Assembly (NCBI GenBank): GCA_008828725.1
Contig: MEHQ01003837.1
Coordinates: forward strand, 1-64,000
Source: Saccharina japonica
Taxonomy: Eukaryota; Sar; Phaeophyceae; Laminariales; Laminariaceae
Reading direction: 5' to 3'
DNA: 64,000 nucleotides
In this document: one piece after another, positions 1 through 11,587 of the stretch
Layout of the letters: the number at the start of each line of letters is the position of its first letter
How positions within the stretch are numbered: position 1 is the first letter of the stretch
The notes under the pieces: generated by a model
What the model was told of the DNA's origin: nothing
The model's database searches: none
Seen by the model: only the letters and a program-made list of their open reading frames with translations
Made by a program: the position numbers and the translations under genes

Positions 1-768
1 GGCTCTTCAGGGCCTTCTGGTCCACCTTAGAGCGAGCTCATAGCTCCTTTGTACCGCTCACTACTGCAGCTACAGTCGCTGTCACACTACGCAGCTGCGG
101 CCTACATAGGCCGCAGTGCCGCCCAGTAGTATTGTAGTACTAGGGAAGGCCTTGTATCAAGCAGGGGGAGGGGGGGGGGGGCGGCTCTCTGCCGTCCCCT
201 GTTTTCAGTTTTATATAGTTATTGATAAGGCGTAGAGAGAGGGGACGGTATCAGGTACCCCCCCCCCATGTCGGGAGGGTCGAAGTTGAACAATTCGACG
301 TGAGGTGTCGAAAAAATATTTTACGGGCCCCCTTCGCTACAACAGTATTAATAGTAGACTGGGAAATTGCGCCAAGAATGCTCTATACCTGCAGTGGGTC
401 GTGCACCTGTATACCTGAAAATCAGCTGAAAACAAGACGGGCTCTCCACCCTACATGAAGTATTTAAAGACGAGCTCTCTCTCCCCTGCGTAGACAAGCA
501 TCTTAAAAGAACTACCAGGTACGTAGAGAGTTTGAAAAAAAACGAACTCTCTTCTTTCCTACGACGAGTAGGGAATAGGGAAGCATTTTAAAAAAAAAAC
601 ATCCGAATAATTTTGTGTCTTGTTACAAAAGCATCCCCATGTGTAGGATCGGACCCGAAGTACATTATATTGTGTGCATGCAAAAAATATACCAGGTATA
701 TACCGATACGCATATATATATGTAACAGTGTCGTCGTAAAAGATGCCTTCTTTACTGCTGTTTTCGGG

Positions 769-864
769 TTAACCCTTATAGGACTGGAGTCCCGTTTTGG
801 GGACAAATGACTTAGAATTAGAGTGCTTTGTCCCCAAAACGGGACTGCAGTCCTAAATGGCTAA
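769..864. mobile_element. Hairpin MITE of the GTCCCCAAAACGGGACT family
   Basis: Two inverted halves read AACCCTTATAGGACTGGAGT...GGGGACAAA and TTTGTCCCCAAAACGGGACT...CCTAAA around a short centre, ACTTAGAATTAGAGTG. The same hairpin recurs at 20826-20920, 20992-21090, 26490-26622 and 32750-32846, and in the right arm (about 5073-5168). No coding capacity, so it is either a non-autonomous foldback element or a structured repeat. Confidence 0.8.
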
Positions 865-1488
865 GGAGTGTCTCCGGTAGGCTGTCGCCTGTAAGTCGGG
901 GGTTCGAGTTGTTGTATTTTTCTCCGATCGCTGAAAGCGCGAGAGGTTGAGGTTGGCTAATTCATTAGTATATGTAATATAGAACAATTGTTGATTGAAT
1001 GTTGACATGTTGACCCCCTCTTTTTTCTTTTTGTTTTGCTCTGTACCCTCACCGGTACTTTGTTCGGAGAAAACCGTGGACACGCCGGAGTCCGTTCAAC
1101 CCTCGAAAATACTCGCTCAACCGTTCGCGCACGCCTCTCCTGTATTAGGAGTAAATACCGCTCGTTGTATATGTTGTGCGTATAATACGTCCGTGGGTAC
1201 AAAACAAAATGCACGTGTGCTGGTGTCGTACAGTAGGGGCCCCCCAGTAAGGCGGTCGTGTGCCTAGTAGAGCAATATGACCGCCTTATAGCGGGAAGCC
1301 GCCTTATTCATCCCCGGTTATGCGTGCAATTTCCCAATGGCGCCAAGCGATCTTGACCGCCTTATATCAGGATACCGCCTTATTACTCAGACCGTCTTAT
1401 AGCTGCTGTACATGCGAGCAGCGGCATGTGTAACGTGCGACTGTGATACTATCCAACTACAGCTATGATATGTAGTAGTTACTGACTA

Positions 1489-1567
1489 CCACTCTGCCCC
1501 GAAATATAAGCACATTTTTTATTGAATACGAATGTACAAAAGTTGCTTATATTTCGGGTCAGAGTAG
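1489..1567. mobile_element. Stowaway-like MITE, 79 bp, TA duplication
   Basis: Terminal inverted repeats C(C/T)ACTCTG(C/A)CCCGAAATATAAGCA are flanked by TA on both sides (1487-1488 and 1568-1569). TA target duplication and a CCCGAAATATAAG-type end are typical of Tc1/mariner-derived Stowaway MITEs. The mirrored copy in the right arm is at about 4370-4448. Confidence 0.8.
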
Positions 1568-1820
1568 TATTAGCTAATAGACTTCGTACTCGTACTGCTG
1601 TAGGTAGGTTTGTGAATAGTTTTCCGGGCATACCGGGTGTGTACCGTATGCCCTGGATTTTTTTTGTTTTCAGCGCTGATCGGGGAAACGCGCACGGCGG
1701 GTAGACACTGATATGATAGGAATAGTAATACGCGTACTTACTAATAGTACGTAGCAAATGGAGGTATAAGTTGTGCCGGGCAAATGGTTGTCACGGCCCC
1801 TGTTTGCTTTTATTGTGTGA

Positions 1821-2095
1821 TTACAAGCGGTTCTTAATAGGATGCAGCTCACCCTTCACGCGACTCGTCCAACACCTCACGGCGCTTCGCGCTTGGTGCT
1901 ATTGTAGCAATGTCTGCCTGGTCGGTGAAAACCTGACATGCTCCGTCCCGGCATTGTAGGGATGCGAGGGTCTATGGTCATACGACTATGGTCAGATACA
2001 TGACATGTGTACGCCCCCGCTCCGTCTCGAAAGGGATGCGTGGTCAATGGTCAAAAGGCCAAGGCACACAACAAATGAGTACGCCCCACTCCTCC
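1821..2095 (+). repeat. C-tailed dispersed repeat, longest copy
   Basis: It runs from GGTTCTTAATAGGATGCAGC through TGTCTGCCTGGTCGGTGAAA, GTCCCGGCATTGTAGGGATG and GGGTCTATGGTCATACGACT to a GAGTACGCCCC-type C-rich end. Copies or pieces recur on both strands at 9820-9945, 9955-10145, 21789-21968, 22500-22545, 24600-24700, 28384-28450, 28830-29036, 32478-32560 and 39528-39612. It has no ORF and looks SINE-like, but it ends in C runs instead of A runs. Confidence 0.8.
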
Positions 2096-4012
2096 CCCTC
2101 CCTCGCTCGTCCGCCCTTCTGGCTCGTGTTTTGTTGTTTCATGCTGCTGGCTGACGGCGTACTCGCTGTCTGTGGAGACGTGTTCGTTCTATTTCCTTCC
2201 CGGAACTTTCGTAGACATGTGTATAGTGTATACCAGGTACTCTTGTTGTAAATAGAAATGAAGCATCGGCTACCACTTTGTTTCTCTCTATCCGCGTATG
2301 TATATATAATATATACAAGGTTCCCCTCCGGGACGTGCCTGGGGGAGTGGCGCAAGGGCGAATCGAAAACCTACTATTAATATCAAAACAACAGCATGCG
2401 ATATTGTATCATACGCGTATCATATTGTATACCTGCCTACTAAGAAATCCACTTAGTTTTTGTGTGCTTCCTGTCTTATATTATGGGGGTCTGGGTTACG
2501 TACAATAGAGTGTTTTGGCGCAAAAGTCTTTTCAGAAAATATTTTTTCTGGACCGCTTAAAAAAGAAGTGAATTTCCTTTCCCTCACGATTTCCTTAGTG
2601 TTTGCGCAAAGCCAAATACAACAGTGGGGGGGCCTATATAAGGCGGTATAGTGTACCGAGGTTTTTGACCGCCTTATTATCTCGAAAGACCGCCCTATTG
2701 GAGATAGGGCGCTTGACCGCCCTATTGGGTTTTTGGTGATATCCCAATAAGGCGGTAACCGCCCTATTGAGTGCATACAGCCTTCCTTTTAATGTACAGC
2801 ACAGAGCGCCTCTGACCCAGAAGATGACCCAGAGGGCCCCACGAAGAGGGATATCATACGTGTGCTCCGAGAAGGAAGGCACAGCGTTGCAGCAGTACCA
2901 GTGCTGAACCCAGTAAATATGTGTGGTGTCAAATACTGTACACACCAATGCACAGCATATCAGACGGGTGCACACGTGCACAAACACTTTTGAATGTTGA
3001 GAAGTATTATATTAATTGAGCTGCGGGCGACAAAGCCCGCCGAAGACACACTCCACCCAGAGGAGATACATACTGCCGTACTGTTGTACGGAGAGGACTC
3101 TTTGCTTTGCTACACATTCACAACAGAGCTCCAACATATTCTACGGCACCGTACTACTGTTGTACTGACTACTGTACTGCACTACAGTGCTCCGCTGTGC
3201 CCTCCCCCTTGACCTTGTTGAGGCTCACAAAATTGCCTCATGTCTGCCTGCTGCACTGGCTTAGAGGCATGCGCTTTGATGAACGACATCCTGGCCTTCT
3301 GCAGATAGAAGGAGGCATCGCCATTGCCGCACGCCTCCGCTGCGCTCTCCAGAGAATGGAGGCGAAAGTGGGCCGTGGATAGGGCTGTAGCCGCTCTGAA
3401 TAAGGCGGTAGGCGCCCTGAATAGGCGGCTGCCGCCTTATATAGGGCCCGTTGCTATATAAGGCGGTAGCCGCCCTATTCGCATCTTCTGTCGTCTCAAG
3501 CCGATTTTGACCGCCTTATTCTCGAACGACCGCCTTATTCAGACCGCCTTATATAGGCCCCCCTACTGTAGAAAAAAAACTTTGCAAACCCTTGTGCCGT
3601 GTGAAACAGGGAAGCGGGTGAGCGCACAGGGTTCGTTTGTGTGGGAGAAAAACGAAGAACAAAAGAGGAACTTGCCAGCACAGGCAGTAACGAACCAGGG
3701 CATTAATTAGGTGTTGCGCTGTTGCGCTGGCGCAACATTTGGCCAAAATAACGGTTTTGCGCAACAGTCGCCGCGAGGCTAGTTGCGCGCAGCGCAACAC
3801 GCGTTTTTGGGCGCGCAACATTTTCGCCGCAGGCAAAAAAAATTGTTGCGCGTTTTTTTCTCGCCGGGGTCGAGAAAAAAAATTTGGGGGTCTTTTTTTC
3901 TTGATAAATAGTCGTAATTGGACATCTTTTAGGCTTTTTAGGCGTACATTCGCCCAAAGATCGCCATTTTTTCGCTTTTTTCGCTTTTTTCGCGCGGCGG
4001 GGGGGGGGGGGG
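1924..4012. other. Spacer of the giant inverted repeat, motif-rich
   Basis: This 2.09 kb unique core separates the two arms. It holds scattered copies of ATAAGGCGGT or its complement ACCGCCTTAT, and the variant CCGCCCTATT, in two clusters (2630-2770 and 3395-3570). It also holds eight copies of GTTGCGC/GCGCAAC within 3714-3857. The right junction is a run of G (about 4000-4012). No gene is recognised; short ORFs here show no domain. Confidence 0.7.
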
Positions 4013-5930
4013 CGACCAGGCAGACATTGCTACAATAGCACCAAGCGCGAAGCGCCGTGAGGTGTTGGACGAGTCGCGTGAAGGGTGAGCTGCATCCTAT
4101 TAAGAACCGCTTGTAATCACACAATAAAAGCAAACAGGGGCCGTGACAACCATTTGCCCGGCACAACTTATACCTCCATTTGCTACGTACTATTAGTAAG
4201 TACGCGTATTACTATTCCTATCATATCAGTGTCTACCCGCCGTGCGCGTTTCCCCGATCAGCGCTGAAAACAAAAAAAATCCAGGGCATACGGTACACAC
4301 CCGGTATGCCCGGAAAACTATTCACAAACCTACCTACAGCAGTACGAGTACGAAGTCTATTAGCTAATACTACTCTGACCCGAAATATAAGCAACTTTTG
4401 TACATTCGTATTCAATAAAAAATGTGCTTATATTTCGGGGCAGAGTGGTAGTCAGTAACTACTACATATCATAGCTGTAGTTGGATAGTATCACAGTCGC
4501 ACGTTACACATGCCGCTGCTCGCATGTACAGCAGCTATAAGACGGTCTGAGTAATAAGGCGGTATCCTGATATAAGGCGGTCAAGATCGCTTGGCGCCAT
4601 TGGGAAATTGCACGCATAACCGGGGATGAATAAGGCGGCTTCCCGCTATAAGGCGGTCATATTGCTCTACTAGGCACACGACCGCCTTACTGGGGGGCCC
4701 CTACTGTACGACACCAGCACACGTGCATTTTGTTTTGTACCCACGGACGTATTATACGCACAACATATACAACGAGCGGTATTTACTCCTAATACAGGAG
4801 AGGCGTGCGCGAACGGTTGAGCGAGTATTTTCGAGGGTTGAACGGACTCCGGCGTGTCCACGGTTTTCTCCGAACAAAGTACCAGTGAGGGTACAGAGCA
4901 AAACAAAAAGAAAAAAGAGGGGGTCAACATGTCAACATTCAATCAACAATTGTTCTATATTACATATACTAATGAATTAGCCAACCTCAACCTCTCGCGC
5001 TTTCAGCGATCGGAGAAAAATACAACAACTCGAACCCCCGACTTACAGGCGACAGCCTACCGGAGACACTCCTTAGCCATTTAGGACTGCAGTCCCGTTT
5101 TGGGGACAAAGCACTCTAATTCTAAGTCATTTGTCCCCAAAACGGGACTCCAGTCCTATAAGGGTTAACCCGAAAACAGCAGTAAAGAAGGCATCTTTTA
5201 CGACGACACTGTTACATATATATATGCGTATCGGTATATACCTGGTATATTTTTTGCATGCACACAATATAATGTACTTCGGGTCCGATCCTACACATGG
5301 GGATGCTTTTGTAACAAGACACAAAATTATTCGGATGTTTTTTTTTTAAAATGCTTCCCTATTCCCTACTCGTCGTAGGAAAGAAGAGAGTTCGTTTTTT
5401 TTCAAACTCTCTACGTACCTGGTAGTTCTTTTAAGATGCTTGTCTACGCAGGGGAGAGAGAGCTCGTCTTTAAATACTTCATGTAGGGTGGAGAGCCCGT
5501 CTTGTTTTCAGCTGATTTTCAGGTATACAGGTGCACGACCCACTGCAGGTATAGAGCATTCTTGGCGCAATTTCCCAGTCTACTATTAATACTGTTGTAG
5601 CGAAGGGGGCCCGTAAAATATTTTTTCGACACCTCACGTCGAATTGTTCAACTTCGACCCTCCCGACATGGGGGGGGGGGTACCTGACACCGTCCCCTCC
5701 CTCTACGCCTTATCAATAACTATATGAAACTGAAAACAGGGGACGGTAGAGAGCCGCCCCCCCCTTCCCCTGCTTGATACAAGGCCTTCCATGGTACTGC
5801 AATACTGCTGGGCGGCACTGCGACCTATATGGGCCGCAGCTGCGTAATGTGACAGCGATTGTAGCAGTAGGAAACTGTACAAAGGAGCTATGAACTCGCT
5901 CTAAGGTGGCCCAGAGGGCCTTGAAGAGCC
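4013..5930 (-). repeat. Right arm of giant inverted repeat
   Basis: Reverse complement of 1-1923. The inner end lies inside a C-tailed dispersed repeat copy whose other half is present only next to the left arm. The outer end is GAAGAGCC at 5922-5929, which pairs with GGCTCTTC at base 1. The near identity of the inner part implies either a recent origin or ongoing gene conversion between the arms. Confidence 0.95.
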
Positions 5931-6068
5931 GTGGGATCGGCAGGCTTATCTGGATAAATACTGCCTAAAGAAGGTCGTGAGAGAGGGGGATATCTCCTGG
6001 GTTTGTCGCTGCTGTGGGAACGACTTTGGCGGCGGCAAGGTTCTTAATAATGGGTTTGCCAGACAGCA
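5930..6068 (+). pseudogene. BED-zinc-finger-like fragment, possible hAT transposase relic
   Basis: An open stretch encodes WDRQAYLDKYCLKK followed by SWVCRCCGNDFGGG and then a stop at 6069. The pattern W-V-C-x2-C-x3-F-G-G resembles the start of BED zinc fingers found at the N-terminus of hAT transposases. The downstream His/Cys ligand pair is not visible in this frame. It directly abuts the outer end of the giant inverted repeat, so it may be a remnant of whatever created it. No start codon is assigned, and a chance similarity cannot be excluded. Confidence 0.3.
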
Positions 6069-6684
6069 ATGAAGAGCATCAAACCTGAGTGTCACTATTC
6101 CGAGCAACGGCATGAGCACCATATTATAGAGTACTGCAGTAGTAGCATCGTTTGTAACCCTTGCGATTCAGCGTACGGACCTGCACGGACTGTTGTTTGT
6201 TGTACATAGCCGTGGTACCCTCATTATTCAGTCAGTCAATTAATATTAATAGTGGTCAAAGCCTTGACACCCTACGAATATACGAGATCTTAGATACAAG
6301 CACCTTACCTGTCATTTGGCACAATCATACTCGTACGTACGTGCGCACCTGTCGTACGGTATCTGATATATCTGTGTTTCCTGGCCTTGCCACCGAGGTG
6401 CAGCAGTATCCTTGCTCGCACAGATACATATTAGCACTACAGCAGCGTAGCGCTTCCCGCGGCTACAGCTGTCGAACACTGCAAGGAGTTGCTTTCTGTG
6501 TGTTTCTGCTGCCTCTGTAGGGGGGCTTGGATGTCGTACTCAGACGACGCGCCTATTGATACTGCCAACGTCACGGTGGTATTGTACTCGATGTGAGGGT
6601 TTGCGCCTCTCCCGTATTGTCACACAAATCACGTACCTGGTACACCGATACACACAAACACAAAACGTGCAAAAACAAAAATCG

Positions 6685-6755
6685 AGTCCCCCGGGGGGGC
6701 GGGGGGGGGCGTACTCATTTGTTGCGTGCCTTAGTCATTTGACCATTGTGCGGGG
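6685..6755 (-). repeat. Tail fragment of C-tailed dispersed repeat
   Basis: A G-run followed by CGTACTCATTTGTTGCGTGC and CTTAGTCATTTGACCATTG is the reverse complement of the tail at 2045-2095. The same tail piece recurs at about 57640-57672 beside a long G-run. Confidence 0.6.
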
Positions 6756-6819
6756 GAGGGGGGGGTTAGGTGTATGGTATCCGAATCCCTGGCCCCCCCT
6801 GGTTGTAGTGCACAACCAG

Positions 6820-6862
6820 GCTACCCGCTGCTGCTGCTGCCGCTGCTGCTGCTGCTGCTGCA
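6820..6862. repeat. CTG microsatellite
   Basis: Imperfect (CTG)n with a CCG interruption. Further CTG/CAG arrays lie at 7187-7216, 13321-13345, 13591-13621, 13800-13838, 14000-14040 and 14289-14316. No coding exon is linked to any of them. Confidence 0.85.
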
Positions 6863-6906
6863 CGCACGCATCAGGGCTTGGGACCACGGAAACGAATCTG
6901 CTCCTA

Positions 6907-7033
6907 TTACGGAGGACCATGCATAGTAAATAGGACCAACTATGGCTATTAATAGTAAAAAGAGGGAAATAATACCAGGTAGGTTTTTATGTATACCATA
7001 CCGGTAGGTTCTATTTGCTATGGTCCCCCGTAC
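6907..7033. mobile_element. MITE with TTACGGGGGACC-type ends
   Basis: Left end TTACGGAGGACCAT...AGTAAATAGGACC and right end GGTTCTATTTGC...ATGGTCCCCCGTA are inverted repeats. The family also occurs at 8895-9002, 21173-21307 and 61846-61960, with a single right end at about 9768-9788. Confidence 0.7.
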
Positions 7034-7184
7034 TACGTATTGATTTGTAGTCTGATATGGTGGTGTGATGGGATGCGGCTCGTGTACCAGCAGGCAAGCG
7101 TACAGCTGATGGAGTAGTGGTGGATCAACTCGCTGGGTAGCAAAAGGTGCGATGTCGCACAGTGATGAGTCTCATCCCTGATAG

Positions 7185-7186
<2 letters not shown>

Positions 7187-7216
<30 letters not shown>
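7187..7216. repeat. CTG microsatellite
   Basis: About nine consecutive CTG units followed by TGTGCGG. It lies in intergenic sequence with no supported exon. Confidence 0.9.
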
Positions 7217-8249
7217 GCGGTCTGGGTACTACAGCAGTAGTATACGTACTTACAAACATAGTCTAGCGCTTTTGTCGGTACTGGCTGTTCTACCCTCACA
7301 GCGACAGATCGAGTATATATATATATATATATATTTTCGTTTATCGGTTATCGTATCGAAATCGATTCTTGTTCGATATACAGAGTACCACACATAATTA
7401 AGACAGCGGGAATATACATACACCGCACAAACAACATAGCTCCGCGCGCGGCCTCTCTAATGCCTGTCTCGCGCACGCCACCTCTCGGCACGTCCCGACG
7501 GCGGCAAAAATCGTAGCCGGCGATCACAGCCAATCACCGACGTTCGTGTCCCTACAAATTCTCTACAAAACCTTGGTGGTCCATTGGTGTTACTTGAGGC
7601 GTTTTTTATTTCTTCTCCTGGATGTGAAGCCTTTTATTGGCTCAAGTATTTTCGGTCAGTACCTTTTTTTTCTCAGGTATATACATACGGGAAGCGTCCA
7701 TTTAAACCTGGCAAATTATTATTATCCTTCTAAATAATTGGTTTTATTCTTCCGCACTCCAAATTTGTTTTTGGAGCCTGCCCGTCCTCTGTGAGCACCG
7801 CCAAATAATAGACTACTCGTAATGTGAGAGCAACATCAGCCAGATACCAGGTATAGAGCCTTATCGGGGAGCGCAGGGGTGGGATACTTGGGATAAACGT
7901 CCCACCCCCCCGCCCCCTGGCCTCATGAATACAAAAAATAAAAACCCACTCAACACATTGAACGTTGACACATCGTCCGTTCGCTCGTCCTAATTATGCT
8001 GCCTGCTGCTGCTATTGTATACGAGTACACCATGTATGCAGGAGCTGCATACTGCTGTACAGCTGCCCGTTTTATAGTGTAGTACATTATCTAAACGCGA
8101 AACTCTGAACGTATTCGTACTGGTATATTAAACGACGACCAACGGGAAACAACCTCGGCAGCAACTTGTCATAACGACCTAAATATCGTACTCACAATAA
8201 TATAAATGCTGGTATGCTGGTATTGCTATATAGATACCTGGTACTGGTA

Positions 8250-8327
8250 CCACCCTGTCCCGAAATGTAAGCACCGCTTTACTGAATATCAATGTAGAAA
8301 TGGCGCTTATATTTCGGGATAGAGCGG
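8250..8327. mobile_element. Stowaway-like MITE, 78 bp, TA duplication
   Basis: Ends CCACCCTGTCCCGAAATGTA and the complement of ATATTTCGGGATAGAGCGG are inverted, flanked by TA at 8248-8249 and 8328-8329. Same family as 1489-1567, with a diverged interior. A half copy begins at about 51654. Confidence 0.8.
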
Positions 8328-8894
8328 TATTTCACACGGTTGGGCCGGAAAAAACCCCGACGATTTCACAGTATACGTATGTGTACAGCAGTACTGCTGT
8401 AGTATGTACGGGTATATACAAGCAAAGAGACGCTATCATAGCACGAAACGATTGCAGGGTCAGCCACACCAAGGGAATCAGGCCGCTACATAGGTTTAGG
8501 GGATCATGCATTTATCAATAGGTCCCTTGTATTATGGGAGGGACCCAGAGGCACTTTAGCGACCCACTGTAAAAAAAACACGGCAAGTAAATGCGGTGCA
8601 ATAGTAAAAAGAGCGTGTTTATACCAGTAACAAGTATTAATAGTGTAACTATCGACATGCTGCCCGCATGACATACAAACATGCCTTTTATCCCCGCGAG
8701 GGTGCTCAAAACAAAAAACGACCTACAACTCCTTCCCAGTGTCAAAATGAAAAACAAACCCGTGCAAAAAAGGGATTTCTGGACGAAATTACGGAAAACG
8801 ACTTGAAAAAAGAAAAACATGGGTAATAAACAGGTATTGTACTTGGTTTTAAAATGCCTCCCCCCCTGCCCTGTCTGGATCTCGAAAATGGGTA

Positions 8895-9002
8895 TTACGG
8901 GTGGGCTAATGTAGTAAATAGGACCTACGTCACACACAAAGAGTTATATATTTACCTATTTCTACTAACAATATTTGGTCTTATTTCCTATGGTCCTCCG
9001 TA
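8895..9002. mobile_element. MITE with TTACGGG/CCTCCGTA ends
   Basis: TTACGGGTGGGCTA...AGTAAATAGGACCT pairs with GGTCTTATTTCC...TATGGTCCTCCGTA. It shares interior words (TTTACCTATTT, AACAATATTTGGTC) with the copies at 21173 and 61846, which confirms a family. Confidence 0.7.
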
Positions 9003-9082
9003 GTAGTGGCGTGTCGAGAGTTTTTTTTTGTTCGTGGACCCCCTGATCCACTACACATATACCCCAGCAACCTAAATAGAAT

Positions 9083-9606
9083 ACAGGACACCTACTGCTG
9101 TAACAAGAAACAGGAAATCTGCTCCAGGCTGGATTTCTTATTGGAGAGAGGGTGCTTTCTACACTAATTTCAAGATAACCACTCCCGAATTCCGCATTTT
9201 CCTCTCTAAATCTCAGCCTGGCTTTCTTAACAGCCTGTTTCTTATCACTGTACGAGGTTTCCTGTACTGCTGTATTGAGACTGCTTCGTGTAGCCGGTGC
9301 TGTATAACCGTCACGTATGTTGGAACACTTTCACTATCCTTCTCATGTCCCCAAGGTAAGTATGTCAGGACTACGAGTACAACGCAACCGGTCGTGCGAA
9401 AAGCACGCGGAATGGACTACTTACACAGTACAGGACACCTATTAATAGTAAGCAACAGGCTGATAAAAAAGCCGGGCTGAGATTTAGAGAAATGTAAGAA
9501 ATTCGGGAGTCGTTATCTTGAAATTAGTGTAGAAAGCACCCTCCCTCAAATAACAAATCCAGCCTGAACCATATTTCCTGTTTCTTATTAGGCGTCCTGT
9601 ACTGTA
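9083..9606. repeat. Inverted repeat pair of about 130-170 bp arms
   Basis: The left arm (9083-9255) contains CAGGCTGGATTTCTTATT, GGTGCTTTCTACACTAATTT and CTCTAAATCTCAGCCTGGC. The right arm (9425-9606) carries the same words in reverse complement and in reverse order. Both arms end near ACAGGAAAT/ATTTCCTGT and TACAGGACACCT/AGGCGTCCTGTA, so this looks like a foldback transposon or two facing MITE copies. The 170 bp centre holds no gene. Confidence 0.75.
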
Positions 9607-9819
9607 CCACAGTCAATAGCACGGCGTATGTACATACGTACGTGCGTACTGCTGCTCGCTCACACTATTACGAGCGAGCATATGTAACAATCAGAACCAA
9701 AATATAGTTAGGGAAACATCGGGGGATATGTGCTTTTTGGGTCCATCGTGATTATGATTACTACGTATTACTATAGCCCCCCGTAATATACGGATGATAA
9801 TACCCCCCCCTGCGCTTGG

Positions 9820-10145
9820 TGCAAGCAATCAATGTCTGCCTGGTTGGTGAAAACCCAACGTGCTCCGTCCCGGAAGTTTAGGGATGCGAGGGTCTATGGT
9901 CATACGACTACGGCCGTGCGCGACATGAGTACACCCCCCCCCCCTGTACAGGCGGATCTTAGCAGGATGCAGCTTACCCTCCGTGCGACTCGCCCAATAC
10001 CTCACGGCGCTTCGTGCTTGGTGCAAGCAATGTCTGCCCGGTTGGTGAGAACCCAACGTGCTCCGTCCGGGCATTGTAGGGGATGCGAGGGTCTATGGTC
10101 ATACGACTACGGCCGTGCACGACATGGGCACACCCCCCCCCCCCC
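9820..10145 (+). repeat. Two tandem copies of the C-tailed dispersed repeat
   Basis: The first copy (about 9812-9948, 5' truncated) and the second (about 9955-10148, nearly complete) are head to tail. Each ends in ACATGAGTACACCCCCC or ACATGGGCACACCCCCC followed by a C-run of 10 or more. The tandem order suggests insertion of one copy at the tail of another. Confidence 0.85.
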
Positions 10146-10789
10146 TGCACAGTACTGGGTTCCAAAAAATGAATAGGAAAGGGTCGTGGGGGTGGCTATA
10201 GGCGGGTGAATCAGCGGAGAGAGCGGGCGCACGCTCCTGCTGCTACTTGTTAATAATATATACGCAGCATTAAAACATGCACCAGGCACGTCATCGTAGT
10301 GCAAGAGAAGACGAAACTGCTGGTAATGTCACCTTGATAGCTGTAACTGACAACAGTGACGCTTTTTCAACGGCTCTACGTACGTAAGAGCAATAAAAGC
10401 ACCACCAGATACCGAATACGGAATACCGAAAACTTATTTCCAGTCCTAGCTATACCGAAAAAAACAATACGGAGTAGTACCGTAATAATGGAATAATCCC
10501 AGGGTCGACAGTCGACAGGAGAATAAGAAAAAGGGGTGCCATCCCTATTACCTGGTATATAGGATGGCAATACGCGTATGTAAGCGTTTCCCAAGAAAAC
10601 CAAGACTATGCATTTTTATGTTTTGGGACGAATTACGCACGTACTTGAAATCAAAGACGTGTTGGATTCGGTATTGCAAACAGACAGGCTCGTGTTGTTC
10701 TTGTTCTTGCGAGCTGACAAGGGCTAGAGCTCCAATTACGATGGTATACGTATACCTGCTATGTATTCGTATATAGAAAAAGTAAAAAC

Positions 10790-10865
10790 GACAGCTGTGG
10801 GATCGAGGATTTCGTCCAAACTCGTCTTTGCAAATTACGTGGGATCCTATATACGATCGCGCTGT
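10790..10865 (+). repeat. CAGCTGTG...GAGGATTTCGTC dispersed repeat
   Basis: ACAGCTGTGGGATCGAGGAT followed by TTCGTCCAAACTCGTCTTTG and ACGATCGCGC. Related copies occur at 23703-23775, 35850-35932 (opposite strand) and 56240-56275. The function is unknown. Confidence 0.65.
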
Positions 10866-11587
10866 ATTACGGGATTTGAGGGGAACAAAATCTGCCAGCT
10901 GTGGAACTCAGGGGACGTCGTATATATGCGGTATACTCCCTGAATGTGTTGCAGTACGTAGATCAGCAGAGATCCGGCCGGGGCCTGATGTTCGGGTTCA
11001 TGCGGCTCACGTGATGCACATGCGGTGGGTGCAGCTCGCACATGCACCATCATGAGAACTGCTGCTCTTGTGTTATACGACGAACTATATATACAGCAGC
11101 AGCAACAAGAGGCATACTGCCCTCAGTAGACTGTAGATTGTTTCAGTAGTCTACTGCCCTCAGCAGGCCAATATACCGCCTACTATACGAACATAAACGT
11201 TGTCTGCGGCGTAGCTGTACTCGTAGACATACTACTCACCAGTAGACTGCCTACTTCCTATAATAGCCTACTGCCCTCAGTAGACCGACCGGTCTGCTGT
11301 CTGACGCAGAGTGACGTTGTGTCGGCACGACAGGGGGAAATGAGAGCGACAAACTGCCCGAAAAAAAAAAGAAGCTATGCCTATGATATCATATATATTT
11401 ACGCGCCACCTGTCTGGCTGCTGTGCCCATGCGCCACGTGAACACGTGAGTGATGAATGATGCATCATGCAACACGAAAAAAAAACACAAAGTGATACGT
11501 CCAATGCATGCATTTGCTATATGCACACATATGCGTATGTGCACGAAATAGTTGGCTGTATGGATCTATACCACGTGTCAAGGTGCT

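Larger units (their letters stand above)
1..1923 (+). repeat. Left arm of giant inverted repeat
   Basis: The sequence is matched as reverse complement by 4013-5930. From about base 250 inward, paired positions sum to a constant of about 5937, so there is essentially no net indel over more than 1.6 kb. Only isolated substitutions were noticed, for example near 1052. The outer 250 bases are clearly more diverged, with several substitutions and a net 6-base length difference. The arm starts at base 1, so it may extend beyond the window. It carries one hairpin MITE (769-864), one Stowaway-like MITE (1489-1567), a cluster of CCGCCTTAT words (1280-1400) and the first half of a C-tailed dispersed repeat at its inner edge. 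No protein-coding gene is recognisable. Confidence 0.95.

Noticed and set aside
8515-8937. 140-residue hydrophobic frame on the minus strand
   Set aside because: It overlaps the end of the MITE at 8895, has T-run-driven Phe/Leu content and no recognisable motif.
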